IMG/VR virus record: IMGVR_UViG_3300034095_000312
Coordinates: 1 to 37,034 of that record
Reading direction: 5' to 3' (one strand)
Source of the DNA: a virus
Length of the DNA: 37,034 nt
Position 1 is the stretch's first letter, and every line of letters begins with the position of its first letter. Shown piece by piece: positions 1 to 7,382 of this stretch. Made by a program: the position numbers and the translations under genes. The notes beneath the pieces are model-generated. The model was not told where the DNA came from and did not search any database. It saw only the letters and a program-made list of their open reading frames with translations.

Positions 1-19
1 TTTGTATTTTATTTGCCAT
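1..19 (-). CDS. Start of a truncated gene at the window edge, probably a fibre or structural protein
   Basis: The complement of bases 17-19 is an ATG whose A is shared with the TAA stop of the upstream gene (TAATG overlap). It opens with M-A-N-K-I-Q before leaving the window. Many phage fibre proteins begin with a similar MANKIQ/IKR stretch, and the 903-residue fibre in this window begins MASSKIRIKR, so a structural protein is plausible. Only six residues are visible, so the product is an inference from the start and the operon position. Confidence 0.4.
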
Positions 20-378
20 TATGCGGCTCCTCCGTTGATTAGCATATCTGTAAATGATGATGTAGCAGAATTGCCACCGTCAAAAATTAGATCCTCAAAC
101 ACTGTAGATGCATATCCGTTATCTACATTTGCAGATGTATTATATAAATCTAGTGCATTATTTGGGTCGTCATAAGTAGCAGTTAAACCAAACAGAGTAC
201 CGTTGGCTATCATTTCTGCTATTGTATCTTGTATAAGTTCTTTGAGATTGGCAGTTGTACCGCCGGTGATAGAATACAATTCTGTAAAGTTAGCATTAAC
301 TTTATTAAAAGCAGCGAATAAGCTATCGCCAGTTTTATCGTTTGGAACTGTACCTGTTTTAATTATTAATCGTGACAT
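19..378 (-). CDS. Small fibre-associated structural protein with NDKTGDSLFAAFNKVNANFTELY motif
   Basis: This 119-residue protein carries near its N-terminus the motif NDKTGDSLFAAFNKVNANF. That motif recurs at the start of many T4-like phage fibre and neck proteins, where it usually reads as GTGDxLRxAFxKVNxNFTELY. The rest is acidic and low in charge clusters and ends in NGGAA. Other fibres here end in a similar DGG-type tail (DGGTF, DGGEF). The start is supported by a GAGG ribosome-binding site 7 nt before the ATG, and that site lies inside the right arm of an 11-bp inverted repeat. Function beyond virion association is not visible. No enzyme motif or signal peptide is present. Confidence 0.6.
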   Translation of the reverse strand: MSRLIIKTGTVPNDKTGDSLFAAFNKVNANFTELYSITGGTTANLKELIQDTIAEMIANGTLFGLTATYDDPNNALDLYNTSANVDNGYASTVFEDLIFDGGNSATSSFTDMLINGGAA

Positions 379-381
379 AAT

Positions 382-419
382 TGATCCTCATTCTAATATT
401 TAGCGTAAAATGAGGATCA
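382..419 (-). promoter_or_regulatory. Inverted repeat sequestering the ribosome-binding site of the 119-residue gene
   Basis: TGATCCTCATT at 382-392 and AATGAGGATCA at 409-419 are perfect 11-bp inverted arms around a 16-nt loop. In the minus-strand transcript the downstream arm contains the GAGG that precedes the ATG at 378, so the hairpin would hide it. The loop contains GCTAAATA (complement of 397-404), which matches the T4 late box TATAAATA at 6 of 8 positions. The rest of the 379-509 gap is AT-rich, with one weak imperfect hairpin near 483-502. Confidence 0.6.
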
Positions 420-509
420 TTAAGGTTACATTATTAAATATGTCTAAATAATGCATTGCAAAATTGTTTAAAACTGATAGTTAAAGGTATTACTACCCTT
501 TTAAATTTG

Positions 510-785
510 TTATACTTCTGTAATAGGTTCTTCTACTACTGCATTAGATTCTTCACTAGCGGTTTTTTGTGCTAGTAATTCTGCTGCTGCTAGTAATTCT
601 TCCTCTGTGGGAACAATTTGTTTTTTTTGTAAAACGTTAATTTCCATATTAGTTCCAATATATTTTATACCATCAAATTCTGTTGCATACATAGCACATG
701 GAATTTTTTCTAATTCTTTTGTTGTTACATCTGCATAGATAAATGGCGAGTCTGAAAGAAATTCTTTTAATTGTGTATAGTTCAT
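510..785 (-). CDS. Unrecognised small acidic protein
   Basis: This 91-residue protein begins MNYTQLKEFLSDSPFIYADV and ends in a Glu/Ala-rich tail (EEELLAAAELLAQKTASEESNAVVEEPITEV) that is likely helical. It has one cysteine, no signal peptide and no membrane segment. It lies one base below the stop of the repeat protein gene upstream and is the last gene before a 131-bp gap, so it probably belongs to the same late transcript. I do not recognise the family. Its place among fibre genes suggests an accessory or assembly role, which is a guess from position only. Confidence 0.5.
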   Translation of the reverse strand: MNYTQLKEFLSDSPFIYADVTTKELEKIPCAMYATEFDGIKYIGTNMEINVLQKKQIVPTEEELLAAAELLAQKTASEESNAVVEEPITEV

Positions 786-786
786 A

Positions 787-1293
787 TTAAGTCCATGAAA
801 AAGTTAATGTAGCACCTTTTGAAGATGATGTGCTACTAGGTAATCCAGCGTAAGTAGCTGCTAGGGTAATATAAACAGGTCTACTAATAGATAGACTAGG
901 TATGCTTGCAGGGATACTTACAGCTGTAGCGTTTACGGTATCATAAGTGCCTAGGCGAGTATTATTACTGTTAATACCAGCATAAGTAGCTGTTATATCA
1001 GTATAAACAGGTCTACTAATAGATAGACTAGGTATGCTTGCAGGGATACTTACAGCTGTAGCGTTTACGGTATCATAAGTGCCTAGGCGAGTATTATTAC
1101 TGTTAATACCAGCGTAAGTAGCTTCTAGGGTAATATAAACAGGTCTACTAATCGATAGACTAGATATGCTAGTAGGGATACTTACAGCTGTAGCGTTTAC
1201 GGTATCATAAGTGCCTAGACGAGTATTATTACTGTTAATACCAGCGTAAGTAGCTACAATAGCTATGCCAGTGTAATCTGCTGTGACTGTCAT
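787..1293 (-). CDS. Tandem-repeat structural protein (three 44-residue repeats)
   Basis: This 168-residue protein is almost entirely repeats. Units at residues 14-57, 58-101 and 102-145 each start ATYAGINSNNTRLGTYDTV and end SRPVY plus four variable residues. A partial unit starting ATYAG at 146 leads to a different C-terminus (SSSKGATLTFSWT). The units differ at only a few positions. The gene overlaps the upstream 792-residue fibre gene by 4 bases (ATGA), so the two are probably translationally coupled, and that protein begins with a similar SATYIGQ stretch. A beta-rich fibre shaft or decoration is plausible. There is no catalytic motif. Confidence 0.55.
   Translation of the reverse strand: MTVTADYTGIAIVATYAGINSNNTRLGTYDTVNATAVSIPTSISSLSISRPVYITLEATYAGINSNNTRLGTYDTVNATAVSIPASIPSLSISRPVYTDITATYAGINSNNTRLGTYDTVNATAVSIPASIPSLSISRPVYITLAATYAGLPSSTSSSKGATLTFSWT
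859..1254 (-). repeat. Three 132-bp in-frame tandem repeats
   Basis: The units are 1254-1123, 1122-991 and 990-859. The string TCATAAGTGCCTAG recurs at 941, 1073 and (as TCATAAGTGCCTAGA) 1205, giving a period of exactly 132 bp (44 codons). Base identity between units is very high, including synonymous sites, which points to recent duplication or gene conversion. There are no spacers, so this is not a CRISPR array. Confidence 0.9.
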
Positions 1294-3668
1294 ACAGGTA
1301 GTGCAAATTGTGCGTAAGTGGCTGCACTGTGCATCTGGCCACCGATTTTATTAGAGGAACCAACGCCTCTAATTACTTTCATACGATCTCCGCCCCATGC
1401 GATAATTCTACTACCATCCATCATGGCTCCCTGGTAATTAGCGAGTTCCCAAATATAGTTTACACCATAATTTGTACTGCCACTTACTGGCCAACAGTTA
1501 GGTACAGATGTCTTAAAGCTAAGTAAATTAATTGATAAAAAATAAGAGTTACCACCAGCGCCTTTATTCCACATATGGAATCCGCCAGCATACTTCATAA
1601 ACCCTGCTCTATTAACATAAGGGACTTCGGATACATTATTATAACTCCAGTTGTTAGGTATGCCAAAACCAGTAATATTGTTCGCTGTGTTGTCTGATAT
1701 AAGAGTATTACCACCACCGTTCGTCTTGTAGAGATAAGGACTGGGAGACTGAAACCAGGTAGACGCTGTCACACCAGCAGACGAAGAAAGTGCATAAGCA
1801 TAGTCTTTATCTACTTGTCCCCAGCCATAGATATTACCAGAGCCTGCCAGATTAGTGCCAGCTGACGGACCTGTTACTACTCCCCATGTATTTCCATTAT
1901 CTTTGTAGAGTGGCATGCTGGTGGCGAAAAGAGTACTGCTATTATGGATTGGCACTACTACAAAGTTACCCTCAAAGGTAACTTCAATACAACCTGGATG
2001 CCCCGTAGTAGAGGTGCCGATAGTCTGCGTAGTAAGTGTGGTCCATGTAGCAGTAGTAAAAGAACTTGTTGTTAGTGGTAAGGTATAACAGATAGTACTA
2101 ATTCCACCTACCTGGGTACCTACCATTAATGTCTTATTATTGATATTCATACAGAAAATAGATTGTGCCAGTGTAATACTTCCAGGGTATGCTAGACTAC
2201 TGAGTATTGAGTCATCTGCAATATCTAAACGCTGAATGGTACTCTGTCTAGCAATATACACATAACGCTCCCCATCATATTTAATATCTGCAATACGGTT
2301 ACTACCACTAGCTAAAATTAGTGTTCTAACAAAAGTTCTTAAGTCAACACGGGACAAAATATGCAGGTTATCTGCGATATATGCGTAAGTACCTATCACA
2401 ACACAGTGAATAATAGTAGTAGCACCGGTAGATAGCAGACCAGCACCTAATTTACTAACAAAATTAGCTGGATAGCTTTGGACATACGACCATAACTGTT
2501 GGTTATCTAAATAAACATTATTAAGTAGCCAATGTGAGCTGGCAGTACCTGTTTTAGATGCATTACCAACACTATCAACAGCTACAGTTATCTTGTTCAT
2601 TTGATAGCCGATTGGATATAGCATTTTAAGACCGTATGCACCGCCATAACTGATAGGTAGAGTACTCTGAGCGTTTAATATAGGCTTGAAAGGTAGAGTC
2701 TGGGCTATAGAATTATTCCAGCCATTATATCTGAAAATACCGCCAGTACTTCCTAGCCGCTCTACTACAGGATTCGCACTATCTACAAAGGGGCTCATAT
2801 ATGTGCAAATACCTAGATCAAATCCCCAAGTTTGTGTCAGTGCACCTTTGCCTGTTGCACCATTCTTAAGTCTAGGGAAAGAGCCTACTTGGTGGTAGTT
2901 GCCACCGCCTGGCTTAGTATTGTATCCACCTTGAGGTCCAGTCTCAATGGATGCCCTAACTCCTGCCATTAATGAGTAGCTACATAGCCAGACAAAACAT
3001 GGAAAATTAGCCGCTGCAGTATCATAGACATCTTCACGTTCTAACTCAAAGACTCCTGACCATGGACCTGGATCGCCATCAATAAACGAAGTAAGGCATA
3101 ACCAACGTGGGTTTACCATTACTATAATATCAGCACAGCAATTATTAAACCCAATAGGTGAACAATCATGGAAATTCCAAGACTCATTAGTAGGTTGATG
3201 AGTAGTTGTATTCCAAGTTTCACATGTAGAAGTATTCAATACCTGAGTTTGTTTATTATATCTAATAATAAAGTACTTATAGGTAACCCCATCTGCATTT
3301 AAAGATCTGAATACTTGAGTGAACATTATAGAACGTGCATCAGGTGTATTGGCAACTACTGCATAAGCTATATCACCGCCCCAGAAAGTATCATAAAGAG
3401 ACCATCCAGAACTTGCCTGCGCAGTAATGCCAGCTGCCTGAGCGAATGTAGTAGCTACCGAAGGCTGTAAACCAGAACTGGCAATATAGGCTGTCTGTGC
3501 GCTAGCTACAGTAGTGCCTGCAACGCTGGGTTGAGTGCCGATAATAGCGTCTGCAATAGTGTCTACAATAGTTGCAAAAGAAGTCAGTGTTGCTGCACCT
3601 TCTGCAGGTGTGTAAGATGATGTAATTTGGACAGTACTCTGTCCTATGTAAGTAGCTGATATTGTCAT
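1290..3668 (-). CDS. Large putative receptor-binding fibre protein, beta-propeller-like
   Basis: This 792-residue protein begins MTISATYIGQSTVQITSSYTP. A Thr/Ala/Ser-rich N-terminal linker of about 90 residues is followed by a globular region rich in aromatics, Gly and Cys. Around residues 400-560 there are repeated short blocks such as YAYIADNLHILSRVDL and YVYIARQSTIQRLDI, which look like blades of a beta-propeller. The tight overlap with the repeat gene downstream and the fibre gene 1 bp upstream place it in the tail-fibre operon. A large, unique, globular tip-like protein here would fit receptor recognition. That is inference, since no family was recognised with certainty. Confidence 0.5.
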   Translation of the reverse strand: MTISATYIGQSTVQITSSYTPAEGAATLTSFATIVDTIADAIIGTQPSVAGTTVASAQTAYIASSGLQPSVATTFAQAAGITAQASSGWSLYDTFWGGDIAYAVVANTPDARSIMFTQVFRSLNADGVTYKYFIIRYNKQTQVLNTSTCETWNTTTHQPTNESWNFHDCSPIGFNNCCADIIVMVNPRWLCLTSFIDGDPGPWSGVFELEREDVYDTAAANFPCFVWLCSYSLMAGVRASIETGPQGGYNTKPGGGNYHQVGSFPRLKNGATGKGALTQTWGFDLGICTYMSPFVDSANPVVERLGSTGGIFRYNGWNNSIAQTLPFKPILNAQSTLPISYGGAYGLKMLYPIGYQMNKITVAVDSVGNASKTGTASSHWLLNNVYLDNQQLWSYVQSYPANFVSKLGAGLLSTGATTIIHCVVIGTYAYIADNLHILSRVDLRTFVRTLILASGSNRIADIKYDGERYVYIARQSTIQRLDIADDSILSSLAYPGSITLAQSIFCMNINNKTLMVGTQVGGISTICYTLPLTTSSFTTATWTTLTTQTIGTSTTGHPGCIEVTFEGNFVVVPIHNSSTLFATSMPLYKDNGNTWGVVTGPSAGTNLAGSGNIYGWGQVDKDYAYALSSSAGVTASTWFQSPSPYLYKTNGGGNTLISDNTANNITGFGIPNNWSYNNVSEVPYVNRAGFMKYAGGFHMWNKGAGGNSYFLSINLLSFKTSVPNCWPVSGSTNYGVNYIWELANYQGAMMDGSRIIAWGGDRMKVIRGVGSSNKIGGQMHSAATYAQFALPV

Positions 3669-3669
3669 A

Positions 3670-4380
3670 TTATCCGTGTGTAAATGTTAGTGAAAGATCT
3701 TTGCCAGTTGTTAAATTACAAGTGACAGTTAAAAACTCGGTAGTACTTAACGATAGGATTAACGGGATATTTGCAATCCTAGTAACACCTGCGTCTATTG
3801 GTATAGTTAACACAGGAGTAGCGTTTTTATTTACTACAACTGTACTTGCAATAGTCGGTGCTACACCTACGTCAACTGATACACTAGTTATTCCTATATT
3901 ATTTGCCGGATAATATTTTATGTTACTACTCATAATCTCCAATAGCCCTGAAAAATTTGCCCTAAAACTTGAGTTAACTGTTTTATTTATCCATTTGCTA
4001 GTAGTACTATCATAGCGTAAAAAGTCAGAATTTAACGGAGTAGTTAATGTTACATCTGTTAAGTTAGCAATAGAAGAATTACCACTAATTGTTGAAATAA
4101 CACCATTGATTATGCTTATTGAAGTGCCATCTACTCGTACACCGCCTAACGCAGTTGTTGATGCAGTTGGTAAAACATAATTATTAGCAGCGATAGTAAT
4201 ATCACCCGTTCCTAAAATTGAAGAACCGTTAATTGTTTTAATATTAGTATTTGAAATTAATGTAGGTTGCGCGCCTAATGCCGTTAATGCATCTGCAGCA
4301 GATGCAGCGCCGGTGCCACCGTTTGCTAACGGCAAGGTTCCGTAGTTCGTGCCCCTTAAAATTGAAGATAAATTTTTCAT
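3670..4380 (-). CDS. Tail fibre protein (SILRGTNYGTLPLANGGTG type)
   Basis: The 236-residue product starts MKNLSSILRGTNYGTLPLANGGTG, an N-terminal pattern shared with the 597-residue fibre in this window and common in phage tail fibres. It is followed by ALTALGAQ and by KTINGSSILGTGDI and TTALGGVRVDGTSISI, which are fibre shaft motifs. The C-terminal half is a Thr/Val-rich beta domain ending in DLSLTFTHG. The start has an AAAGGA site about 11 nt upstream, and a TATAAATA late box lies further upstream. It is the first gene after the glycosyltransferase cassette, so it probably has its own promoter. Confidence 0.75.
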   Translation of the reverse strand: MKNLSSILRGTNYGTLPLANGGTGAASAADALTALGAQPTLISNTNIKTINGSSILGTGDITIAANNYVLPTASTTALGGVRVDGTSISIINGVISTISGNSSIANLTDVTLTTPLNSDFLRYDSTTSKWINKTVNSSFRANFSGLLEIMSSNIKYYPANNIGITSVSVDVGVAPTIASTVVVNKNATPVLTIPIDAGVTRIANIPLILSLSTTEFLTVTCNLTTGKDLSLTFTHG

Positions 4381-4406
4381 TATTACAAAAATCCTTTATT
4401 ATATTT

Positions 4407-4414
4407 TATTTATA
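4407..4414 (-). promoter_or_regulatory. T4-type late promoter box
   Basis: The complement reads TATAAATA, the exact T4 late consensus. It lies about 27 bases upstream of the ATG at 4380, with an AAAGGA ribosome-binding site in between. The 58-bp gap holds nothing else. It is one of several similar boxes found only in intergenic gaps of this window. Confidence 0.7.
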
Positions 4415-4438
4415 TTAATTAACTCATGCTTGATTACA

Positions 4439-5098
4439 TTACTTATATAAATGTTCAATGGGGTATGATGTGTCTAAATAACATTCAAACCCATGCACTG
4501 CTGCTCTAACAAAAAATGCTCTGTCTTCCCAAGTAGTACATGATAAATTGTAAATTGGATTATAGTTTACACCAGCTAATAATACGTTTCTTTTAATTAA
4601 ATAACACCCGCCAATCATACCAACTTTGTACAATCCGGGTGTTCTAAATAGTCCTATAGGAAAATTACCAAACTCATAAAAATCAGACATCCATGCATTT
4701 GGCATCTCTTCTTCACTAGATTTCCATTTAGTCCAAATTACTTCGCCAACAATGTCTTTATCTAATGATAGTAGATGCTGTAGCATATCAGGGTGGGCAA
4801 TCTGATCACTATCAAATGTTAAAAAATAATCGTAGTTATTAACTTTTGCGTAATTTAATAACATATTACGCATAATTCCAACTTCTTTTAAATTCTTAGG
4901 ATTCCATATATGCGGTTTATATAGTGTGCTAGTGTTAAACTCTATATACTCGTTATCATTTAACAATGGTTTTAAATGCGGAGAATTATGTAGTATAAAG
5001 AATAAATCAAAATCACCTTCCATTTCTCGTAATGCTGTAATATACTGTTCAAAAATTTCAGTAGTTTGATTCACTGGTGCGCCGACTAATATTTTCAT
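4439..5098 (-). CDS. GT-A glycosyltransferase-like protein
   Basis: This 219-residue protein opens with a beta strand (MKILVGAPVNQTTEIFEQYI) and carries YDYFLTFDSDQIAHPDML. D96-S97-D98 is a DxD metal/nucleotide-sugar motif preceded by a hydrophobic strand, as in GT2-like GT-A enzymes. Further blocks are GMIGGCYLIKRNVLL and CTTWEDRAFFVRA (an acidic pair followed by a helix), and the protein ends EHLYK. No membrane segment is present. It overlaps the next glycosyltransferase gene by 4 bases (ATGA) and sits between fibre genes. It could transfer sugar to virion adhesins or modify host glycans. Donor and acceptor cannot be read from the sequence. Confidence 0.75.
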   Translation of the reverse strand: MKILVGAPVNQTTEIFEQYITALREMEGDFDLFFILHNSPHLKPLLNDNEYIEFNTSTLYKPHIWNPKNLKEVGIMRNMLLNYAKVNNYDYFLTFDSDQIAHPDMLQHLLSLDKDIVGEVIWTKWKSSEEEMPNAWMSDFYEFGNFPIGLFRTPGLYKVGMIGGCYLIKRNVLLAGVNYNPIYNLSCTTWEDRAFFVRAAVHGFECYLDTSYPIEHLYK

Positions 5099-5667
5099 AA
5101 ATTAACCAACGAATACAAATCAAACCCACCCTTGTAGTGGTGTAATGCAGAATTCCAAATTACATACGCTGGGATATTATATGTTTGCGTCAATGTAAAT
5201 GCAAATAAGATATCTTCAGATGTAATATTATTGTTAGATTCACGCCATATATTCTTAGGTAACTTTTCAACTAATCTTCTATGTAGCAATATACCAGAAC
5301 CACCAAATATATTAGTTTGTTTTAACTCATACTTTCCACTTGGTGTATACTCTGTTAACTCTAATAGTTCAGTTGTATCTAGCGACATGTTCCATTTTAG
5401 TTTATTAGTAATACCAGGAACAAATAAACAATCAACAGTTTGTTGTTCTACAAATTTAAATAGATTAGGAGTTGCTGGATGCATATCAGAATCAAGATAG
5501 AATAACCACTCGGCAGTTGATTCATTTAAGAATCTTTCCATAAGTTGATTACGACCTTTACACACAGAATAACTTTTTTGCAAAAATGGTTTATGATTAT
5601 TATCAGTTAGCCATTCTACTAAATTTGCATCTATTTCGCCAGTATGTGGAATACAAATTTGAATCAT
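5095..5667 (-). CDS. GT-A glycosyltransferase-like protein, second copy type
   Basis: This 190-residue protein has the order expected of a small GT-A enzyme: an N-terminal strand (MIQICIPHTG), SVCKGRNQLMERFL, a hydrophobic strand leading to D59-S60-D61 in WLFYLDSDMHP, GGSGILLHRRLVEKLP, an acidic pair E151-D152 in SEDILFAF, and a late His pair (H176-H177). It overlaps the neighbours on both sides by ATGA, so the three genes form one translationally coupled cassette. It is clearly different in sequence from the 219-residue enzyme, which suggests successive sugar additions or different acceptors. This last point is inference. Confidence 0.75.
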   Translation of the reverse strand: MIQICIPHTGEIDANLVEWLTDNNHKPFLQKSYSVCKGRNQLMERFLNESTAEWLFYLDSDMHPATPNLFKFVEQQTVDCLFVPGITNKLKWNMSLDTTELLELTEYTPSGKYELKQTNIFGGSGILLHRRLVEKLPKNIWRESNNNITSEDILFAFTLTQTYNIPAYVIWNSALHHYKGGFDLYSLVNL

Positions 5668-6221
5668 ATTAAATCCAGCAAATTTATAATAGTGTTGGTA
5701 TCTTTGGTTAGTATTTCACCATTACCTATTATACACGATTGTAGAATATTCCAATTACGTTCATCTAATGGAGTATCTACAAAAGTTGTATAACCAACTA
5801 AACTAGCATCAACGGAGCAATTTGATATTTGTTTAATAGATGGTTTACTACATCTATTATACCAGTCTAATTTTTCTAGGTATATACCATTAGTAAAGGT
5901 CTCAAACAACGGACATTGTTGTTCTTGATATTTTGAATTAGTAAAACATGGAACTAAAACTTGTGATGTATCAATTTGTAAAGTGCGTAAAAATTGTACT
6001 TCCCAAAACTTAGGTAGGTAGCAATCATTTGTTATTACTAATACAACACGGTTTTCTATAGCTAATTCAGGCTTATCAGTAACGGTAATTTTTACACTAG
6101 GTTCAGTATTTGTATTATTAAATGGTGTTATAATATGAAATGAATTTGAATCAGCTTTCAATGTTTGATCTAATACATGGTTTACCATTTTAGAACTAGA
6201 CAGTACTATAATATCAAACAT
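5664..6221 (-). CDS. Unrecognised protein of the glycosyltransferase cassette, possible degenerate GT-A fold
   Basis: This 185-residue protein begins MFDIIVLSSSKMVNHVLDQTL and contains VVLVITNDCYLPKFWEVQFL. That resembles the strand-plus-acidic loop of GT2-like proteins, but only one Asp (in NDC) is present where a DxD would be. A later block, SLVGYTTFVDTPLDERNW, is also reminiscent of that fold. It overlaps the downstream glycosyltransferase by 4 bases and follows the half-Hint ORF with only two bases between. No Shine-Dalgarno site is evident before its ATG, so it may rely on reinitiation. A partner or inactive homologue of the two transferases is a reasonable but weak guess. Confidence 0.5.
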   Translation of the reverse strand: MFDIIVLSSSKMVNHVLDQTLKADSNSFHIITPFNNTNTEPSVKITVTDKPELAIENRVVLVITNDCYLPKFWEVQFLRTLQIDTSQVLVPCFTNSKYQEQQCPLFETFTNGIYLEKLDWYNRCSKPSIKQISNCSVDASLVGYTTFVDTPLDERNWNILQSCIIGNGEILTKDTNTIINLLDLI

Positions 6222-6223
6222 GA

Positions 6224-6469
6224 TTACGTGTTATGCATTAATAGACGTTCTGCAAAATATACTTTTGCGTTTGCAACTGATATATTACCAACATCGATAC
6301 CGTTAGGGTAATGAATTGGTTCAACTGAAAGTACTCTCACATATTCTAAGTTTTCAGATAATAATTCATCACCTACTTGAACATCTTTAGCTTCACACCA
6401 AAACGTAATGCCATCTCTTCGTATCCAAACTTCGTGTTCTGGGGTTGATTCAAGTACAATATGAGTCAT
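6224..6469 (-). CDS. Stand-alone C-terminal half of a Hint (intein-like) domain
   Basis: This 81-residue ORF aligns without gaps to residues 227-301 of the upstream Hint protein, with about 55 of 75 positions identical and the last 22 residues identical. It keeps block B (T9-P-E-H12) and the C-terminal H79-N80-T81, but lacks the N-terminal half with the catalytic Cys. It is in the same frame as the upstream gene, separated only by TAA and one AAT codon. Its own ATG has a CAGG site 7 nt upstream, so it may be translated separately. It is a partial tandem duplication: either a relic, a trans-acting half domain, or a source for gene conversion. Confidence 0.7.
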   Translation of the reverse strand: MTHIVLESTPEHEVWIRRDGITFWCEAKDVQVGDELLSENLEYVRVLSVEPIHYPNGIDVGNISVANAKVYFAERLLMHNT

Positions 6470-6472
6470 TAT

Positions 6473-7381
6473 TTAGCCTGTGTTATGCATTAATAATCTT
6501 TCTGCAAAATAAACTTTTGCATTTGCAACAGATATATTACCAACTTGAACGCCGTCATCGCAATGAATAGGGTCCACCGAGGTTACACCAGTATATGATA
6601 GATCTGCTGATAAAAGCTCATCATCAACTAATACATCTTTTGATTCTACCCACATAGTAACACCGTTTCTACGTATCCATACTTCATGCTCTGGTGTTGG
6701 CTCTACTATAGAATTATTTGCGCAGGTTATTCGTATTAAGTTATATGATGTATTGGTGTCTAAAACAAAAGTTACTTTTTCGTTAGACATTTCATGAGTA
6801 TGTGGATCAATTGCTTTTACGGTATCACCAACTTTGATTTCACCCATTGGTTTTTGTGTATTATCAGACATAGTAATTAATGTTTTTAACGGTAAACACA
6901 TCCACGTAACATTTATGTATCCCGCTATTCCGTTCCCTGCGACTGCTTTAATATATCCGGTACCACTACCTACATTGCCTGTAGTAGTAGATAGTTTTAC
7001 ATTCGCAGCTGTAACTACTAATGGTTTAAATCCAACAACAACAGTGGTACCTGTATTAAACGTCCCAGTATACTGCCCCCATGTTAATAGTGTACAATCA
7101 GTGCTTGTTGAACCGTTTGTGTACGTAATTAGTACGGTCCACGCTACTGTTGTATAATTTGTCCATGTGTAGGTTCCTGTAAAACCAGATACAACGACAG
7201 ATGTAACGGTAGGTGCGTTACTCTTACCGTGCCCATCACTCATTGCAATAGTACCACTAGGTTTTACAAACAAAGTACGGACAGTTGTTTGATTCATTTG
7301 AATAGAAGTAGTACCAGTTAACGCAAGTTCTACATTAACTTGATTTAAGGATATTGCTGATCCTGCTGTGGGTAATGCCAT
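6473..7381 (-). CDS. Virion structural protein with C-terminal Hint (intein-like) domain
   Basis: The 302-residue protein starts MALPTAGSAISLNQVNVEL, with TVRTLFVKPSGTIAMSDGHGKSN, an N-terminal module common in marine phage structural proteins. A beta-rich, Thr/Val-rich domain follows (about 55-160). Residues 162-302 form a Hint domain: C162-L-P at the splice-type start, EIKVGDTVKA, block B T229-P-E-H232, DVLVDDELLS, and the end H299-N300-T301-G302. The key Cys, TxxH and HN residues are all present, so autocleavage or splicing is chemically possible. Only Thr-Gly would be left as C-extein, so N-terminal cleavage or cross-linking of the structural part is more meaningful than classical splicing. 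The outcome is inference. Confidence 0.8.
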   Translation of the reverse strand: MALPTAGSAISLNQVNVELALTGTTSIQMNQTTVRTLFVKPSGTIAMSDGHGKSNAPTVTSVVVSGFTGTYTWTNYTTVAWTVLITYTNGSTSTDCTLLTWGQYTGTFNTGTTVVVGFKPLVVTAANVKLSTTTGNVGSGTGYIKAVAGNGIAGYINVTWMCLPLKTLITMSDNTQKPMGEIKVGDTVKAIDPHTHEMSNEKVTFVLDTNTSYNLIRITCANNSIVEPTPEHEVWIRRNGVTMWVESKDVLVDDELLSADLSYTGVTSVDPIHCDDGVQVGNISVANAKVYFAERLLMHNTG

Positions 7382-7382
7382 A

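Noticed and set aside
859-1254. Possible CRISPR array from regularly spaced repeats
   Set aside because: The units are 132 bp, contiguous without unique spacers, and coding in frame.
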